From Flavobacterium sp. SLB02 (GTDB lineage Bacteria; Bacteroidota; Bacteroidia; Flavobacteriales; Flavobacteriaceae): a DNA stretch of 64,000 bases. Within the stretch, counting starts at the first letter, position 1. Each line of letters starts with the position of its first letter. Where the stretch lies: contig NZ_CP045928.1 of NCBI RefSeq assembly GCF_009664855.1, positions 5,294,119 to 5,358,118 of the forward strand, in the 5' to 3' direction. A program made the translations under genes and the position numbers. Shown here piece after piece: positions 20,181-29,823 of this stretch. Below the pieces are notes generated by a model. That model saw nothing but the letters and a program-made list of their open reading frames with translations, was not told the origin of the DNA and did no database searches.

Positions 20181-21368
20181 ATGAAAACTTTAAACGATTT
20201 CGATTTTAAGAATAAAAAAGCAATTATCCGTGTTGACTTTAATGTACCATTGGATGAAAATTTTAATGTAACTGATGCTACACGTATCGAAGCTGCAAAG
20301 CCAACAATTGATGCTATTTTAGCACAAGGCGGAAGTGTAATTTTGATGTCGCATTTAGGAAGACCAAAAGGAGTAGAAGAAAAATATTCTTTAAAACATA
20401 TTTTAAAAACAGCTTCAGAAATTTTAGGAGTTAAGGTTAAGTTTGCCGAAAACTGTGTTGGAGAAGTTGCTCAGGCTGCAGCCCAAGATTTAAAACCAGG
20501 AGAAGTTTTATTGCTTGAAAATTTACGTTTTCATGCTGAAGAAGAAGCAGGAGAAGTTGCTTTTGCAAAAGAATTAGCATCACTTGGAGACATCTATGTA
20601 AACGATGCTTTTGGTACTGCTCACAGAGCGCATGCTTCAACAACTATTATTGCACAATTCTTTCCAACAGAAAAATGTTTCGGAACATTGTTGGCAAAAG
20701 AAATAGAAAGCTTAAACAAAGTACTTAAAAATAGCGAAAAACCGGTAACAGCAGTTCTTGGAGGATCTAAGGTATCATCTAAAATTACCGTTATCGAAAA
20801 TATCTTAGACAAAGTAGATCACATGATCATTGGAGGCGGAATGACTTTTACATTCATTAAAGCACAAGGTGGTAAAATTGGAGATTCTATTTGCGAGGAT
20901 GACAAACAAGAATTAGCACTTGAAATTTTAAGATTGGCGAAAGAAAAAGGAGTTCAGATTCATATTCCGGTTGATGTAATTGCTGCAGATGATTTCTCAA
21001 ACACAGCAAATACTAAAGTGGTAGATGTAAGAGAAATTCCTGACGGATGGCAAGGTCTTGATGCAGGTCCTAAATCTTTAGAGAACTTCAAAAAAGTAAT
21101 TTTAGAGTCAAAAACTATTTTATGGAATGGTCCATTAGGAGTTTTCGAAATGGAATCATTCGCAAAAGGAACAATTGCTTTAGGTGATTATATCGCCGAA
21201 GCTACAGAAAATGGAGCGTTTTCATTAGTAGGTGGTGGAGATTCAGTTGCTGCTGTAAAACAATTCGGATTCGAAGATAAAATGAGTTATGTATCCACTG
21301 GTGGTGGGGCTATGCTTGAAATGTTAGAAGGAAAAGTTTTGCCTGGAATCGCTGCGATTTTAGACTAA
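20181..21368 (+). CDS. pgk: Phosphoglycerate kinase
   Basis: 395 residues, the normal family length. A TTG at 20145 extends the frame, but ATG 20181 (MKTLNDFDF) is the natural start. It catalyses the reversible transfer of phosphate from 1,3-bisphosphoglycerate to ADP in glycolysis, in the cytoplasm. Visible motifs: the N-domain substrate site VDFNVPLD (from residue 18), [34 protein letters not shown], the C-domain GGSKVSSKI, and near the end [13 protein letters not shown] and [14 protein letters not shown]. It appears to be a single-gene unit between the gliding operon and the transglycosylase gene. Confidence 0.97.
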   Translation: MKTLNDFDFKNKKAIIRVDFNVPLDENFNVTDATRIEAAKPTIDAILAQGGSVILMSHLGRPKGVEEKYSLKHILKTASEILGVKVKFAENCVGEVAQAAAQDLKPGEVLLLENLRFHAEEEAGEVAFAKELASLGDIYVNDAFGTAHRAHASTTIIAQFFPTEKCFGTLLAKEIESLNKVLKNSEKPVTAVLGGSKVSSKITVIENILDKVDHMIIGGGMTFTFIKAQGGKIGDSICEDDKQELALEILRLAKEKGVQIHIPVDVIAADDFSNTANTKVVDVREIPDGWQGLDAGPKSLENFKKVILESKTILWNGPLGVFEMESFAKGTIALGDYIAEATENGAFSLVGGGDSVAAVKQFGFEDKMSYVSTGGGAMLEMLEGKVLPGIAAILD

Positions 21369-21416
21369 AAAATCACAATTAACATTTTTTTAGATAGTTT
21401 ACATGCATAAACTGGT

Positions 21417-21424
21417 TAAGTTTG
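21417..21424 (+). promoter_or_regulatory. Candidate -7 box TAAGTTTG for the lytic transglycosylase
   Basis: Exact TAnnTTTG match 54 nt before the ATG at 21479. TTTA at 21398-21401 is a one-mismatch -33 candidate at slightly short spacing. Confidence 0.4.
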
Positions 21425-21478
21425 CAAAAGTAAGGTTTCTGTAATTGTTTGAATTATAGAATTTTAAAAAAATGTTAT

Positions 21479-23326
21479 ATGATTGTAAAAAAAATATCAA
21501 TAGTAGTTTCGGTGTTTTTTTCTATGTCGATCTTTGCGCAGGATATTACAAAGACAGATGTTGAAATTAAGCCAATTGTAAAGATATCGTATTTAGATTC
21601 TGTTAAAAATACTTTCAAAAGAGATGTAATGGCAACCCGCGTTGACAGTCTCTGGATGAACGAATTAGTAAGTTTAGATATTTACGATGATCTTACAAAA
21701 GACATTCAAACCATCAATACAGATGTTACTGTAGATGAAGAACTGCCAACAGAATTGCTTAAACAGCGTCTTCAGGCAATGAATGAGAAATCACCTTTTG
21801 ACATTGAATACAATCAGGGTTTAGAAAACATAATAAAGTCATTTCTTAAAAATCGTAAAAAATCGTTTTCAAGATTAATGTCTTTATCAGAATATTATTT
21901 CCCCATTTTCGAAGACGCTTTTGCCAGACAAAACGTGCCTTTAGAAATTAAATATTTAGCCGTTGTAGAATCTGCTTTAAATCCTAAAGCAGTTTCTAAA
22001 ATGGGCGCCACCGGACTTTGGCAATTCATGTACGGAACCGGTAAACAATATGCCCTGAAAATCGATTCCTATATCGATGAGCGCAGTGATCCTCTTAAAG
22101 CTACAGCCGCTGCATCAGAATACATGAGCAAGATGTTCAATATTTTTGGCGATTGGGAGTTAGTTTTGGCATCATACAATTCAGGACCTGGAAATGTTAC
22201 CAAAGCAATTCGTCGCTCTGGCGGAAAAACAAAATACTGGGACATTCGTAACCATCTTCCAAAAGAAACTCAAGGTTATGTTCCCGCTTTTTTAGCTACA
22301 ATGTATCTTTTTGAATACCATAAAGAACACGGAATAAATCCGCAAAGAGCTGTAGTTAAAAACTTTGAAACAGATACAGTACAGATCAAAAATCAAATGT
22401 CATTCAAGCAAATTGCAGATTTGTTAGACATGCCGCAATCTCAGATTCAGCTTTTAAATCCTTCGTATAAATTAAACGTAGTTCCTTTTTATCAAGGCGA
22501 ACCGCATTACCTGCGTTTGCCAAAAGATAAAATCGCCACATTTGTTTCAAACGAAGACAAGATTTATGACTACGTAGCGTATCAATCACGAAATAAAACA
22601 ATGCCTACACAGTTGGCTTTGAAAGTTACGCCTAAAGCAAAAGCAAAACTGGAGAGAACAATTGAGCCAGTGGATACCGATCTTAAATGGTATAAAGTTC
22701 GAAAAGGAGATAATTTAGGTGCTATTGCTGCCAGGTACAATGTAAATGTGATTGACTTAAAAAAATGGAATAATCTTAAAACAAACTCGGTTGCACTGGG
22801 CAGAAATTTAAAGATTAAATCAGATATCGATGCCGCTGTTAAAAATCCAAAAGAAGTAAAAGCAACTCTTGCAATAGAGAAAAAAGCTGAAGAAGCCGTT
22901 GCAGTTGTCGATGATAAAGATAAAGCTTCCAAAGTATACGATGTATATGTAGTAGCAAATGGTGATAACTTAGGAAGCATTGCAAAAAAATTCGGTATGA
23001 ATATTGCTGAATTAAAAGAGCTTAATAGTTTAACTTCAAATAATATTGGTTTAGGAAAATCTTTAACGGTTTCTAAAAATGTACCGGATATTATTGATGA
23101 ACATGCTGTAAATACTGCAGTAGCTTCAAATTCTTCGATTGATTCATTCAAGAAAAAAGCAACTTCAACTAAAGATCTTGGAGAAGACTATTACGTTAAA
23201 AAAGGAGATTCGTTATATAGTATTTCTAAAAAATATCCAGGTGTTACCATTTCGGATATTAAAAAATGGAATAATATTAAAGACGGAGACATTAAACCAG
23301 GAATGAAACTTAAAATAAACGGATAG
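21479..23326 (+). CDS. MltD-like lytic transglycosylase with LysM domains
   Basis: 615 residues from ATG 21479, which gives a signal peptide (MIVKKISIVVSVFFSMSIFAQD); the TTG at 21449 is ignored. The SLT/GH23 domain spans roughly residues 110-290 with catalytic Glu164 in AVVESALNPKA, followed by GATGLWQFM and SYNSGPGNV. A degenerate LysM-like stretch follows (about 305-360). Three clear LysM domains come next, starting YKVRKGDNLGAIAARY, VVANGDNLGSIAKKF and YYVKKGDSLYSISKKY, the last at the C-terminus. It should cleave peptidoglycan glycan strands in the periplasm, with LysM holding it to the wall. The DUF4837 lipoprotein gene follows 47 nt downstream. Confidence 0.93.
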   Translation: MIVKKISIVVSVFFSMSIFAQDITKTDVEIKPIVKISYLDSVKNTFKRDVMATRVDSLWMNELVSLDIYDDLTKDIQTINTDVTVDEELPTELLKQRLQAMNEKSPFDIEYNQGLENIIKSFLKNRKKSFSRLMSLSEYYFPIFEDAFARQNVPLEIKYLAVVESALNPKAVSKMGATGLWQFMYGTGKQYALKIDSYIDERSDPLKATAAASEYMSKMFNIFGDWELVLASYNSGPGNVTKAIRRSGGKTKYWDIRNHLPKETQGYVPAFLATMYLFEYHKEHGINPQRAVVKNFETDTVQIKNQMSFKQIADLLDMPQSQIQLLNPSYKLNVVPFYQGEPHYLRLPKDKIATFVSNEDKIYDYVAYQSRNKTMPTQLALKVTPKAKAKLERTIEPVDTDLKWYKVRKGDNLGAIAARYNVNVIDLKKWNNLKTNSVALGRNLKIKSDIDAAVKNPKEVKATLAIEKKAEEAVAVVDDKDKASKVYDVYVVANGDNLGSIAKKFGMNIAELKELNSLTSNNIGLGKSLTVSKNVPDIIDEHAVNTAVASNSSIDSFKKKATSTKDLGEDYYVKKGDSLYSISKKYPGVTISDIKKWNNIKDGDIKPGMKLKING

Positions 23327-23341
23327 TTAAAAAATCTTACA

Positions 23342-23349
23342 TAAATTTG
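23342..23349 (+). promoter_or_regulatory. Candidate -7 box TAAATTTG for the DUF4837 gene
   Basis: Exact TAnnTTTG match 24 nt before the ATG at 23374, a typical Bacteroidota spacing, placed in the short spacer after the transglycosylase gene. Confidence 0.4.
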
Positions 23350-23373
23350 GGTTTTATTTCATAAATTAAGAAA

Positions 23374-24339
23374 ATGAATAAAACCCATTTTTTATTGCTG
23401 TTAATTCCGTTTCTCTTGATTTCTTGTTTAAAAAACGAGAAACCCCAGCCCGTATCAGGTAAAACCAACTCGATTTCTATTATTATAGACGATCAGTTGT
23501 GGTATGGAGAAGTAGGAGATAGTATTCGAAATAAATTTGCATCACCCGTTTTAGGCCTGACCCAGGAGGAACCTCTATTTACCATAAATCAATATCCCGC
23601 ACGTTTGCTTGAAGGTTTTGTTACCGATAGCCGAAGCATTATTGTAGTTAAAAAAGCAACTACAGAAAAATTCGAAATTACCCACAGTAAATCCTTACCC
23701 CATAACACCTTTCGTATTTACGGAAAATCAGTCGATGATATTATTTGCAGTATCGAACTCAATTCGGCACAAATTATTAAAATCATTCGCGATGCCGAAA
23801 TTCAGAAAATCCAGGAAGATAATAGCAAATCGTTATTGAACCCGACTGTTATAAAAAACAAATTCCATATCGATTTGCAAATCCCGACCGGTTATGAATA
23901 CATGCTGCACAAAAAGAATTTTATCTGGCTTAAAAAAGACATTATAAGCGGTAATACAAGTTTACTTATTTACCAGATTCCCATACGTAGTTTTAAGAAA
24001 AGCTCAGATCTTGTAGATAATATTATCAAAATGCGCGATTCGGTTGGTTTTTATATCAAAGGCCGCGAACCCAATACCCGAATGATAACAGGTGAAGCTT
24101 ACGCGCCTTATTTTTCGACTATAATGTTAGACGGCAAACAAGCCTATGAAACCAAAGGAAACTGGGAGCTAAAAAATGACTTCATGGCCGGACCATTTAT
24201 TAATTACGCCATTGTAGACAAAATGTACAATCGAATTTTGGTCATCGAAGGATTTTGTTATTCGCCATCTAATCAGGAAAGAGATTTAATGTTCGATTTA
24301 GAAGCCATTATAAAATCAGTAAAAATTGATAAACGATAA
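23374..24339 (+). CDS. DUF4837-family lipoprotein
   Basis: 321 residues. The N-terminus MNKTHFLLLLIPFLLISC is a lipoprotein signal with lipobox LISC (Cys18). Just after it comes the DUF4837 hallmark, an SISIIIDDQLWYGEVGDSIR-like segment followed by a TQEEPLFTINQYP-type stretch. A second half (from IPTGYEYMLHKKNFIWLKKD) repeats a similar fold and ends in LMFDLEAIIKSVKI. The molecular role of the family is unknown; it is widespread in Bacteroidota. It lies beside a cell-wall lytic enzyme, which suggests an envelope role, but that is inference. Confidence 0.8.
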   Translation: MNKTHFLLLLIPFLLISCLKNEKPQPVSGKTNSISIIIDDQLWYGEVGDSIRNKFASPVLGLTQEEPLFTINQYPARLLEGFVTDSRSIIVVKKATTEKFEITHSKSLPHNTFRIYGKSVDDIICSIELNSAQIIKIIRDAEIQKIQEDNSKSLLNPTVIKNKFHIDLQIPTGYEYMLHKKNFIWLKKDIISGNTSLLIYQIPIRSFKKSSDLVDNIIKMRDSVGFYIKGREPNTRMITGEAYAPYFSTIMLDGKQAYETKGNWELKNDFMAGPFINYAIVDKMYNRILVIEGFCYSPSNQERDLMFDLEAIIKSVKIDKR

Positions 24340-24404
24340 AAGTCTAAATGGTTAGATCACTTTTTGAAATAAAATAATCAATAGGAACAAGGAATAAATA
24401 CAGA

Positions 24405-24851
24405 ATGGAATTAAAATGGAAAATAAAGCCGTTTGAAGCATTAACGGTTCATGAGTTATATGATTTACTCAAACTAAGAAGTGAGATCTTTGTATTGGAG
24501 CAAAATTGCGTCTATTTAGACCTTGACGGAAAAGATAAGAAAGCATTACACCTAATTGGCGAATACGATGGTAAAACGGTCGCTTATGTACGTTTATTCG
24601 ATGCCGGAATTAGTTTCGACAATGCCTCGATTGGCAGAGTCGTAGTCGATGCCAATTATCGCGACAGAAAATGGGGACATGACCTGATGCGTGAAGCTAT
24701 TGCTGCCATAAAATCGAATTTCGATAAAGATAAAATTACCATAGGTGCACAACTGTATTTAAAGAAATTCTATGAAAGCCACGGATTTGTGCAAAGCAGC
24801 GAAATGTATCTTGAAGATGATATTCCGCACATCGAGATGGTTCGCGGTTAA
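24405..24851 (+). CDS. ElaA-type GNAT N-acetyltransferase
   Basis: 148 residues, matching ElaA-family length. The start MELKWKIKPFEALTVHELYD, the segment LRSEIFVLEQNCVYLDLDG and the acetyl-CoA-binding part IGRVVVDANYRDRKWGHDLM are characteristic. The C-terminus carries YLKKFYESHGFVQSSEMYLE and DIPHIEM. Such enzymes transfer acetyl groups from acetyl-CoA; the substrate of ElaA proteins is not settled. The gene stands alone, 65 nt after DUF4837, and is closed by a strong terminator. Confidence 0.85.
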   Translation: MELKWKIKPFEALTVHELYDLLKLRSEIFVLEQNCVYLDLDGKDKKALHLIGEYDGKTVAYVRLFDAGISFDNASIGRVVVDANYRDRKWGHDLMREAIAAIKSNFDKDKITIGAQLYLKKFYESHGFVQSSEMYLEDDIPHIEMVRG

Positions 24852-24908
24852 TTTCTAAAAAAGATAAAATCAGGTTTTTAAGTTTCTAAAACCTTTTAAA
24901 TTTCAATT

Positions 24909-24952
24909 AAGCCTTCATTTGTTTTGTAAACAAATGAAGGCTTTCTTATTTT
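24909..24952 (+). terminator. Rho-independent terminator after the ElaA gene
   Basis: Perfect 16-bp stem, AAGCCTTCATTTGTTT against AAACAAATGAAGGCTT, with loop TGT, followed by a T-rich tail. Confidence 0.85.
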
Positions 24953-25038
24953 TTGCACATTTATGATTACAATAACATTTTCTAAAAGACAGTTTCTTTA
25001 TTTTAGTTTTTTTGAAATTTTAAGAAAAAGTCTAATAA

Positions 25039-26697
25039 ATGGGTAGATTAAAATGGGTTTTAGTGTTTTGTATTTGTGGTTTTGTGACTTTTGGTCAGAA
25101 TCATTCGGTTACTAAAGTAGATGATAAAAAAAGTGAAAATCTGGCAAGTCTGGCGAAAGTTTGGGGATTTTTAAAATATTATCACCCCAATGTTGCAAAA
25201 GGAAATTTTAATTGGGATGAACAATTAATTCAAATGATTCCAAAAGTCGAACAAGCTCAAAACAAAGACGATTTATCCAGAATATATTTAGAATGGATTG
25301 CTGCTTTAGGCGTTGTAAAAGAATGTAAATCCTGCAAAGAAACTTCAAAAGAGAAATCTTTCGATAAAAACTTTGATCTCTCCTGGATAAATAATTCAAT
25401 TATTTTTACAAATGAACTTTCTCATAAATTGAAATACATTGAAGAAAACAGGTTCCGGGGAGAAAATTACTATGTTACCAAAAGTTCGGTAGGAAATATT
25501 AAAGTGAGAAATGAAATCAATTATACTGATTTTGATTATCCTGATCAAAATCATAGGTTATTGAGCTTGTTTCGATATTGGAATACCGTTGAATATTTCT
25601 TTCCATACAAATATTTAACAGATCAAAATTGGGATTCTGTTTTAATCGAAATGATTCCGAAATTTAAAAACGCAAATGATGCATTAGAATATCAATTACT
25701 AATGCAGGAAACGGTTGTTAAACTCGATGATACTCATGCAAGCTTTTATTCAGATAAGAATTTTGATTTTTTTGGGCGAAAGTATATTCCTGCATTCATT
25801 AATGTAATTGAAGATAAAGTTGTTATTGCGGGATTTTATAATGATTCTTTGGCAAAATTAAATGATATCAAAAAGGGTGATATTATTGAAGAAGTTGACG
25901 GTAAAAGTGCTTTAGAAATAATGTCAGAAAGAAAAAAATATGTAAATGGTTCAAATAACAATACCAAAGCTAAAAATTACGATTATTTTATATTTAATGG
26001 TTCAACAGATTCTGTAAAAGTTAAAATTAGAAGAGATAATCTTATTTTCGTAAAAACTATAAAACGTTATTCTGGAATTGATTTTCAACCAAAAGGATTG
26101 TATAACAAGGAAAAATTTAATGTTGATCAAAATAATATTGCATATATTAATTTGGATAATTTAGAAATGAAGGATCAGAATATAGTAATGCAAAAGATAA
26201 ATAAAACCAAAGGCTTAATTATTGATTTTAGAAATTATCCTGATTTTATGCCGTATTTAATCGCCAGAAGATTAATTAAAGAGGATAAGGAGTATGCGCG
26301 GCTTATAGAACCAGATTTGACTTTTCCCGGCAAATTTAATTGGAAAAAAACAAAAGTTCTTGATCCTATTAAAAATGAGTATTATGCCGGAAAAGTAGTT
26401 GTTTTGGTAAACGAAGAAACTCAAAGTATGGCTGAATATTGTACAATGTTTTTGCAAACAGGAGATAATGTGGTAACTATTGGAAGTCAGACTGCTGGAG
26501 CTGATGGTGATATATCTAGAATTGAATTTTTAACTTTTAAATCAGCAATTAGTGGTCTGGGAGTTTTCTATCCGGATGGAACGCCAACACAAAGAGTAGG
26601 AGTTAAAGTTGATATTCTTGTTCGTCCTACAATTAAAGGAATTCAGGAAGGTCGAGATGAGTTGCTTGAAAAAGCAAAAGAATATCTGGCAAAATAA
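25039..26697 (+). CDS. Exported S41-family protease-like protein
   Basis: 552 residues with an N-terminal signal (MGRLKWVLVFCICGFVTFGQ). An N-terminal helical region (about 30-230) contains two similar LW/W-Y-hP segments (VWGFLKYYHPNV and LFRYWNTVEYFFPYKY). A PDZ-like stretch follows (about 250-335, including NDIKKGDIIEEVDG), and then the S41 core from residue 350. The nucleophile is most likely Ser463 in EETQSMAEY. The lysine-containing FGKG loop of CtpA proteins is replaced by QTAGADGD, so this belongs with the tricorn/IRBP-like branch. It probably acts in the periplasm or on the surface. No T9SS tail is visible. Substrate unknown. Confidence 0.85.
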   Translation: MGRLKWVLVFCICGFVTFGQNHSVTKVDDKKSENLASLAKVWGFLKYYHPNVAKGNFNWDEQLIQMIPKVEQAQNKDDLSRIYLEWIAALGVVKECKSCKETSKEKSFDKNFDLSWINNSIIFTNELSHKLKYIEENRFRGENYYVTKSSVGNIKVRNEINYTDFDYPDQNHRLLSLFRYWNTVEYFFPYKYLTDQNWDSVLIEMIPKFKNANDALEYQLLMQETVVKLDDTHASFYSDKNFDFFGRKYIPAFINVIEDKVVIAGFYNDSLAKLNDIKKGDIIEEVDGKSALEIMSERKKYVNGSNNNTKAKNYDYFIFNGSTDSVKVKIRRDNLIFVKTIKRYSGIDFQPKGLYNKEKFNVDQNNIAYINLDNLEMKDQNIVMQKINKTKGLIIDFRNYPDFMPYLIARRLIKEDKEYARLIEPDLTFPGKFNWKKTKVLDPIKNEYYAGKVVVLVNEETQSMAEYCTMFLQTGDNVVTIGSQTAGADGDISRIEFLTFKSAISGLGVFYPDGTPTQRVGVKVDILVRPTIKGIQEGRDELLEKAKEYLAK

Positions 26698-26751
26698 ATA
26701 ACGACATAAAACTTCAAAAGACAACAGAATTCAATATTAATTTCGAAATAA

Positions 26752-26790
26752 AAAAGCCTTTACTGACATTGAAATCAATAAAGGCTTTTC
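26752..26790. terminator. Bidirectional terminator between convergent S41 genes
   Basis: AAAAGCCTTTA pairs with TAAAGGCTTTT across a 16-nt loop, with T-rich flanks on both strands. It separates two convergent genes. Confidence 0.8.
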
Positions 26791-26813
26791 TGTATATTAG
26801 AAATATTTTCTAA

Positions 26814-28451
26814 TTACATTTTCAAAATCGTTTTATACTCAGTTTGATTGTTTAAAACACTTATGGCTTTCTTAATCTCAGAGTTGTTTTTGATGTAATA
26901 TTGATACAAACCTTCCTGATACTGATATCTTTTTATTAATTCCTCCTGAATCAGGTTTCTAATCTCTTTTTGATTTTTATCGAGCAAAGTCGTTTCGCTT
27001 TTTTCAAGAGCAGCCAATAATTGCTGATATTCCGGAGCTATGGTTTCATCTATTTTTTCATTTTTGGCTGCAGCCAAAGTATTCTTCAAAGCGACTTCCG
27101 TTTCAGTATCGAAACTGATTTTGTTGGCTTTCAGGTATTGCTTGAAACTAGCATAGTCGGCATCAGAAACTGTTGGAATTTTATCTCCTAAATTTGGATT
27201 CTTGTAGTAATACGTTGTGGCGTAATCAAAAATTCCGTCATTCTTTAATAATGCAGTCGTAATAGGGCTCATTTTAGATTCGTCTAATTCGATATCCGGC
27301 AAAACACCACCACCATCATACACTGTTCTTCCTTTTCTGGTCTTAAAAGCATTAAAGTTTTTGGCATCTGTTTTTTGAGCAACACCATTTTTATCCTTAT
27401 GTGCATAATCCAAAGCCTGAATACAACGGCCCGATGGAGTGTAGTAGCGAGAAATAGTTACTTTTAGCTGAGTTCCGTAAGTCAAATCAACAGAACGTTG
27501 TACCAGACCTTTCCCGAAACTGCGGGTTCCTAAAATCACCGCGCGATCTAAATCCTGCAAAGCACCCGAAACAATTTCAGAGGCAGAAGCACTTCTTCCG
27601 TTTACTAAAATAGCCAGCGGAATTTGAGTATCTACAGGTTCTTTGGTCGTTTTATAAGTATTGTTGTGTTTCTCGATTCTTGATTTTGTAGTTACAATAA
27701 CTTCATTTTTTGGTACAAACAAATTACAAATATCAATAGCTTCGTTAAGCAAACCACCAGGGTTTCCTCTTAAATCAAGAACAATTTGTGTAGCGCCATC
27801 CGCTTTTAGTTTTTCAAGAGCTTCTTTTACTTCATTTGATGCCTTTCGGCTAAAGTGAGCCAAAACAATATAACCCGTTTTGTCGTCGATTTTCCCATAA
27901 AAAGGAACCGATTTAATATCCACTTCATCCAAAATCAGCTCCGTTGTAAAGGTTTTTCCCTGACGAAGGTATTTAATCTGGATTTTGGTATTTTTTGTTC
28001 CTTTCAATAATTGCGAAGCATCATCTTTAAAGTCAGCAATCAAAACATCGCCAATCTGAATAATTTCGTCACCTGCTTTTAGTCCGGCTTTATCAGCAGG
28101 ATAATTTTTATAAGGTTCACGCACAATTAAGCGGTCTTTTTTTCTGGAGATCAAAGCGCCAATTCCGGTATATTCTCCCGTATTATTGATCTTGAAATTT
28201 ACAACATCCTGTTCGTTAAAGTAAACCGTGTAAGGATCTAAACTTCCCAACATGCTTTTAATGGCTTTGTCCATCAAATCACCCGGATTGGTTTCATCGA
28301 CATAATTGGTGTTAACAGCTTTAAACAATGTCGTAAAGATTTCGATTTGTTTGGCAATTTCAAAAAAGTCGTCTTTGAAACTGGTTCCAATAAATAAAAA
28401 TCCTGCCGCAACAGTGGGTATGATGAATTTCTTTTTGAAATAAGGATACAT
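26814..28451 (-). CDS. Carboxy-terminal processing protease (S41A, CtpA/Prc family)
   Basis: 545 residues. An N-terminal hydrophobic segment (residues ~8-25) anchors or exports it. The N-terminal helices carry YVDETNPGDLMDKAIKSML and LDPYTVYF. The PDZ domain is at about 90-170 (GEYTGIGALI, PADKAGLKAGDEI). The catalytic core contains LDLRGNPGGLL, Ser289 in GRSASASEI, and Lys314 in SFGKGLVQ, 25 residues later, with Gln318 four residues on: the expected Ser/Lys/Gln set. A helical C-terminal region follows. It processes or degrades periplasmic proteins from their C-termini. The start lies 2 nt after the stop of the DUF4349 gene, so the two are probably co-transcribed and coupled. Confidence 0.93.
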   Translation of the reverse strand: MYPYFKKKFIIPTVAAGFLFIGTSFKDDFFEIAKQIEIFTTLFKAVNTNYVDETNPGDLMDKAIKSMLGSLDPYTVYFNEQDVVNFKINNTGEYTGIGALISRKKDRLIVREPYKNYPADKAGLKAGDEIIQIGDVLIADFKDDASQLLKGTKNTKIQIKYLRQGKTFTTELILDEVDIKSVPFYGKIDDKTGYIVLAHFSRKASNEVKEALEKLKADGATQIVLDLRGNPGGLLNEAIDICNLFVPKNEVIVTTKSRIEKHNNTYKTTKEPVDTQIPLAILVNGRSASASEIVSGALQDLDRAVILGTRSFGKGLVQRSVDLTYGTQLKVTISRYYTPSGRCIQALDYAHKDKNGVAQKTDAKNFNAFKTRKGRTVYDGGGVLPDIELDESKMSPITTALLKNDGIFDYATTYYYKNPNLGDKIPTVSDADYASFKQYLKANKISFDTETEVALKNTLAAAKNEKIDETIAPEYQQLLAALEKSETTLLDKNQKEIRNLIQEELIKRYQYQEGLYQYYIKNNSEIKKAISVLNNQTEYKTILKM

Positions 28452-28453
28452 GA

Positions 28454-29278
28454 TTATAATTTTTTTCTTTTAAATCTTCTTCTAATAAAATAGGCAATTA
28501 CACAAAATAGTATAATAAATGGCCAAAGGCTAATAATGGAAATTAAAAATTCTGAAAGGCTAAAAAATCCGGATTGAATCGCCGCCCAGATTTTAGATCC
28601 GTACGAAGCTTTGACTCCTTCTTTTTGAGCAATGGTTTTGTAAAATTCAATGCTTACAGTACTTTCCGAAACACGATTTTCCAGATATTTCAATTGCCCT
28701 TCCTTAGCTTCAATTTCTTCACGAATGGCTGAAATCTGTTTTTCGATTTCTAAAATCTCACTTATTTTGGTTGCTTTTTGTAATATCTCTAAGTAACGTG
28801 CTTCAAGTTTTCGTTTCGTTTTTAGTCTTGTCGTTAAATCAATATATTCTTCGGTTACATTTTGCGAAGTAATATCTTTTCTTTCAAAATAAGAAACCCC
28901 TTTTGAAATAGCATTTATAAAAGCATCAAAATTTTGACTAGGAACACGAACAGTTAAATTTCTATAAACATTGTTGTAATCTTTTCCTTCAGAATCATTT
29001 TGTATGCTAGCCTTATTCGCTGCAATTGCAGTTTGAATTTGATTGAAAGTATCTTGTAGATCATTAGTTTCAAATCTAAGGGAAGCTTCTTTAATGATTT
29101 TTTGAGGAATTTGAGGAGAAGCAGGGTCGGCCATGTCATCTTTTAGATCTGAACTGGCAGCAGATTCATTTTTTGGAGGTAGTTTAACGGCACTAACCAT
29201 CATATTAGCTGGTTCCTCGTGTTTACTGCAACCTGAAAAGGTCAAAAGGACAAAGAATAAAAAGAAAAAATATTTCAT
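28454..29278 (-). CDS. DUF4349-family lipoprotein
   Basis: 274 residues. Lipoprotein signal with lipobox FSGC (Cys17). The middle carries the DUF4349 pattern: IIKEASLRFETNDL, then NLTVRVPSQNFDAFI, then a long helical hairpin (about 150-215, TRLKTKRKLEARYLEIL to LENRVSESTVSIEF). The C-terminus has one or two membrane segments (LISIISLWPFIILFCVIAYF) and a basic tail RRRFKRKK. The function of DUF4349 proteins is unknown. It precedes ctpA with only 2 nt between them, so one could assist or be a target of the protease; this is inference. Confidence 0.85.
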   Translation of the reverse strand: MKYFFFLFFVLLTFSGCSKHEEPANMMVSAVKLPPKNESAASSDLKDDMADPASPQIPQKIIKEASLRFETNDLQDTFNQIQTAIAANKASIQNDSEGKDYNNVYRNLTVRVPSQNFDAFINAISKGVSYFERKDITSQNVTEEYIDLTTRLKTKRKLEARYLEILQKATKISEILEIEKQISAIREEIEAKEGQLKYLENRVSESTVSIEFYKTIAQKEGVKASYGSKIWAAIQSGFFSLSEFLISIISLWPFIILFCVIAYFIRRRFKRKKL

Positions 29279-29359
29279 ATCTATTTCAAATTAAATCTAA
29301 AACTACAATTTTTTTATAATTCTTGGTCTAATTTGATCAATAAAGTTGTCATCGAAGGA

Positions 29360-29764
29360 TTACAAATCAGTTTTATCTTCAGAATCATTGGTTTTGTTTA
29401 CTTGCAGAAGGAATTTCTCGAACAACTGAATCGTTTTGGTATTGATTTCTTGGTAAGATAATTTGTCTTTAGTCTGATAAAAAAACATCACAGAATAAGG
29501 TTCCTGAATATTATCTAAAAGCAAATGTTTATTCAATCGGTACGTTTCCCTTAAAACACGTTTGAAGTAATTGCGATCAACCGCTTTTTTAAAATATTTC
29601 TTAGAAACCGAAACCCCCATTTTAATTTTTTCGTCTGAACCTTCTTCCGTTTGACGGTAAACCAAACGCAACGGATATTTAGAAACTGATTTTCCTTCAG
29701 AAAACAGTAAACCTATTGTCGTTTTGCTCTTTAAGCGTTCCTTTTTTGGGTAAGTGAAGTTCAT
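29360..29764 (-). CDS. rnpA: Ribonuclease P protein component
   Basis: 134 residues, with a start at MNFTYPKKERLKSKTTI. The family's RNA-binding signature is clear in KKAVDRNYFKRVLRETYRLN, preceded by GVSVSKKYF. RnpA binds the RNase P RNA and helps it mature tRNA 5' ends. The C-terminal tail (VNKTNDSEDKTDL) is acidic. rpmH is not adjacent, as is common in Bacteroidota. A well-spaced promoter lies just upstream; the DUF4349-ctpA pair follows 81 nt downstream on the same strand. Confidence 0.93.
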   Translation of the reverse strand: MNFTYPKKERLKSKTTIGLLFSEGKSVSKYPLRLVYRQTEEGSDEKIKMGVSVSKKYFKKAVDRNYFKRVLRETYRLNKHLLLDNIQEPYSVMFFYQTKDKLSYQEINTKTIQLFEKFLLQVNKTNDSEDKTDL

Positions 29765-29794
29765 TTAATTCAGAAAAAAATTGCAATTATGTGG

Positions 29795-29823
29795 CAAAGG
29801 TACAATTGTATTGCAAAAGCAAA
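29795..29823 (-). promoter_or_regulatory. rnpA promoter, TTTG-N17-TACCTTTG
   Basis: Read on the minus strand: -33 element TTTG (29820-29823), 17-nt spacer, -7 box TACCTTTG (29795-29802). Both elements match the Bacteroidota consensus at near-standard spacing, about 30 nt before the rnpA ATG. Confidence 0.65.

Noticed and set aside
22582-23151. 189-codon open frame on the minus strand inside the transglycosylase gene
   Set aside because: Shadow of the LysM-coding strand; no family features and no promoter.
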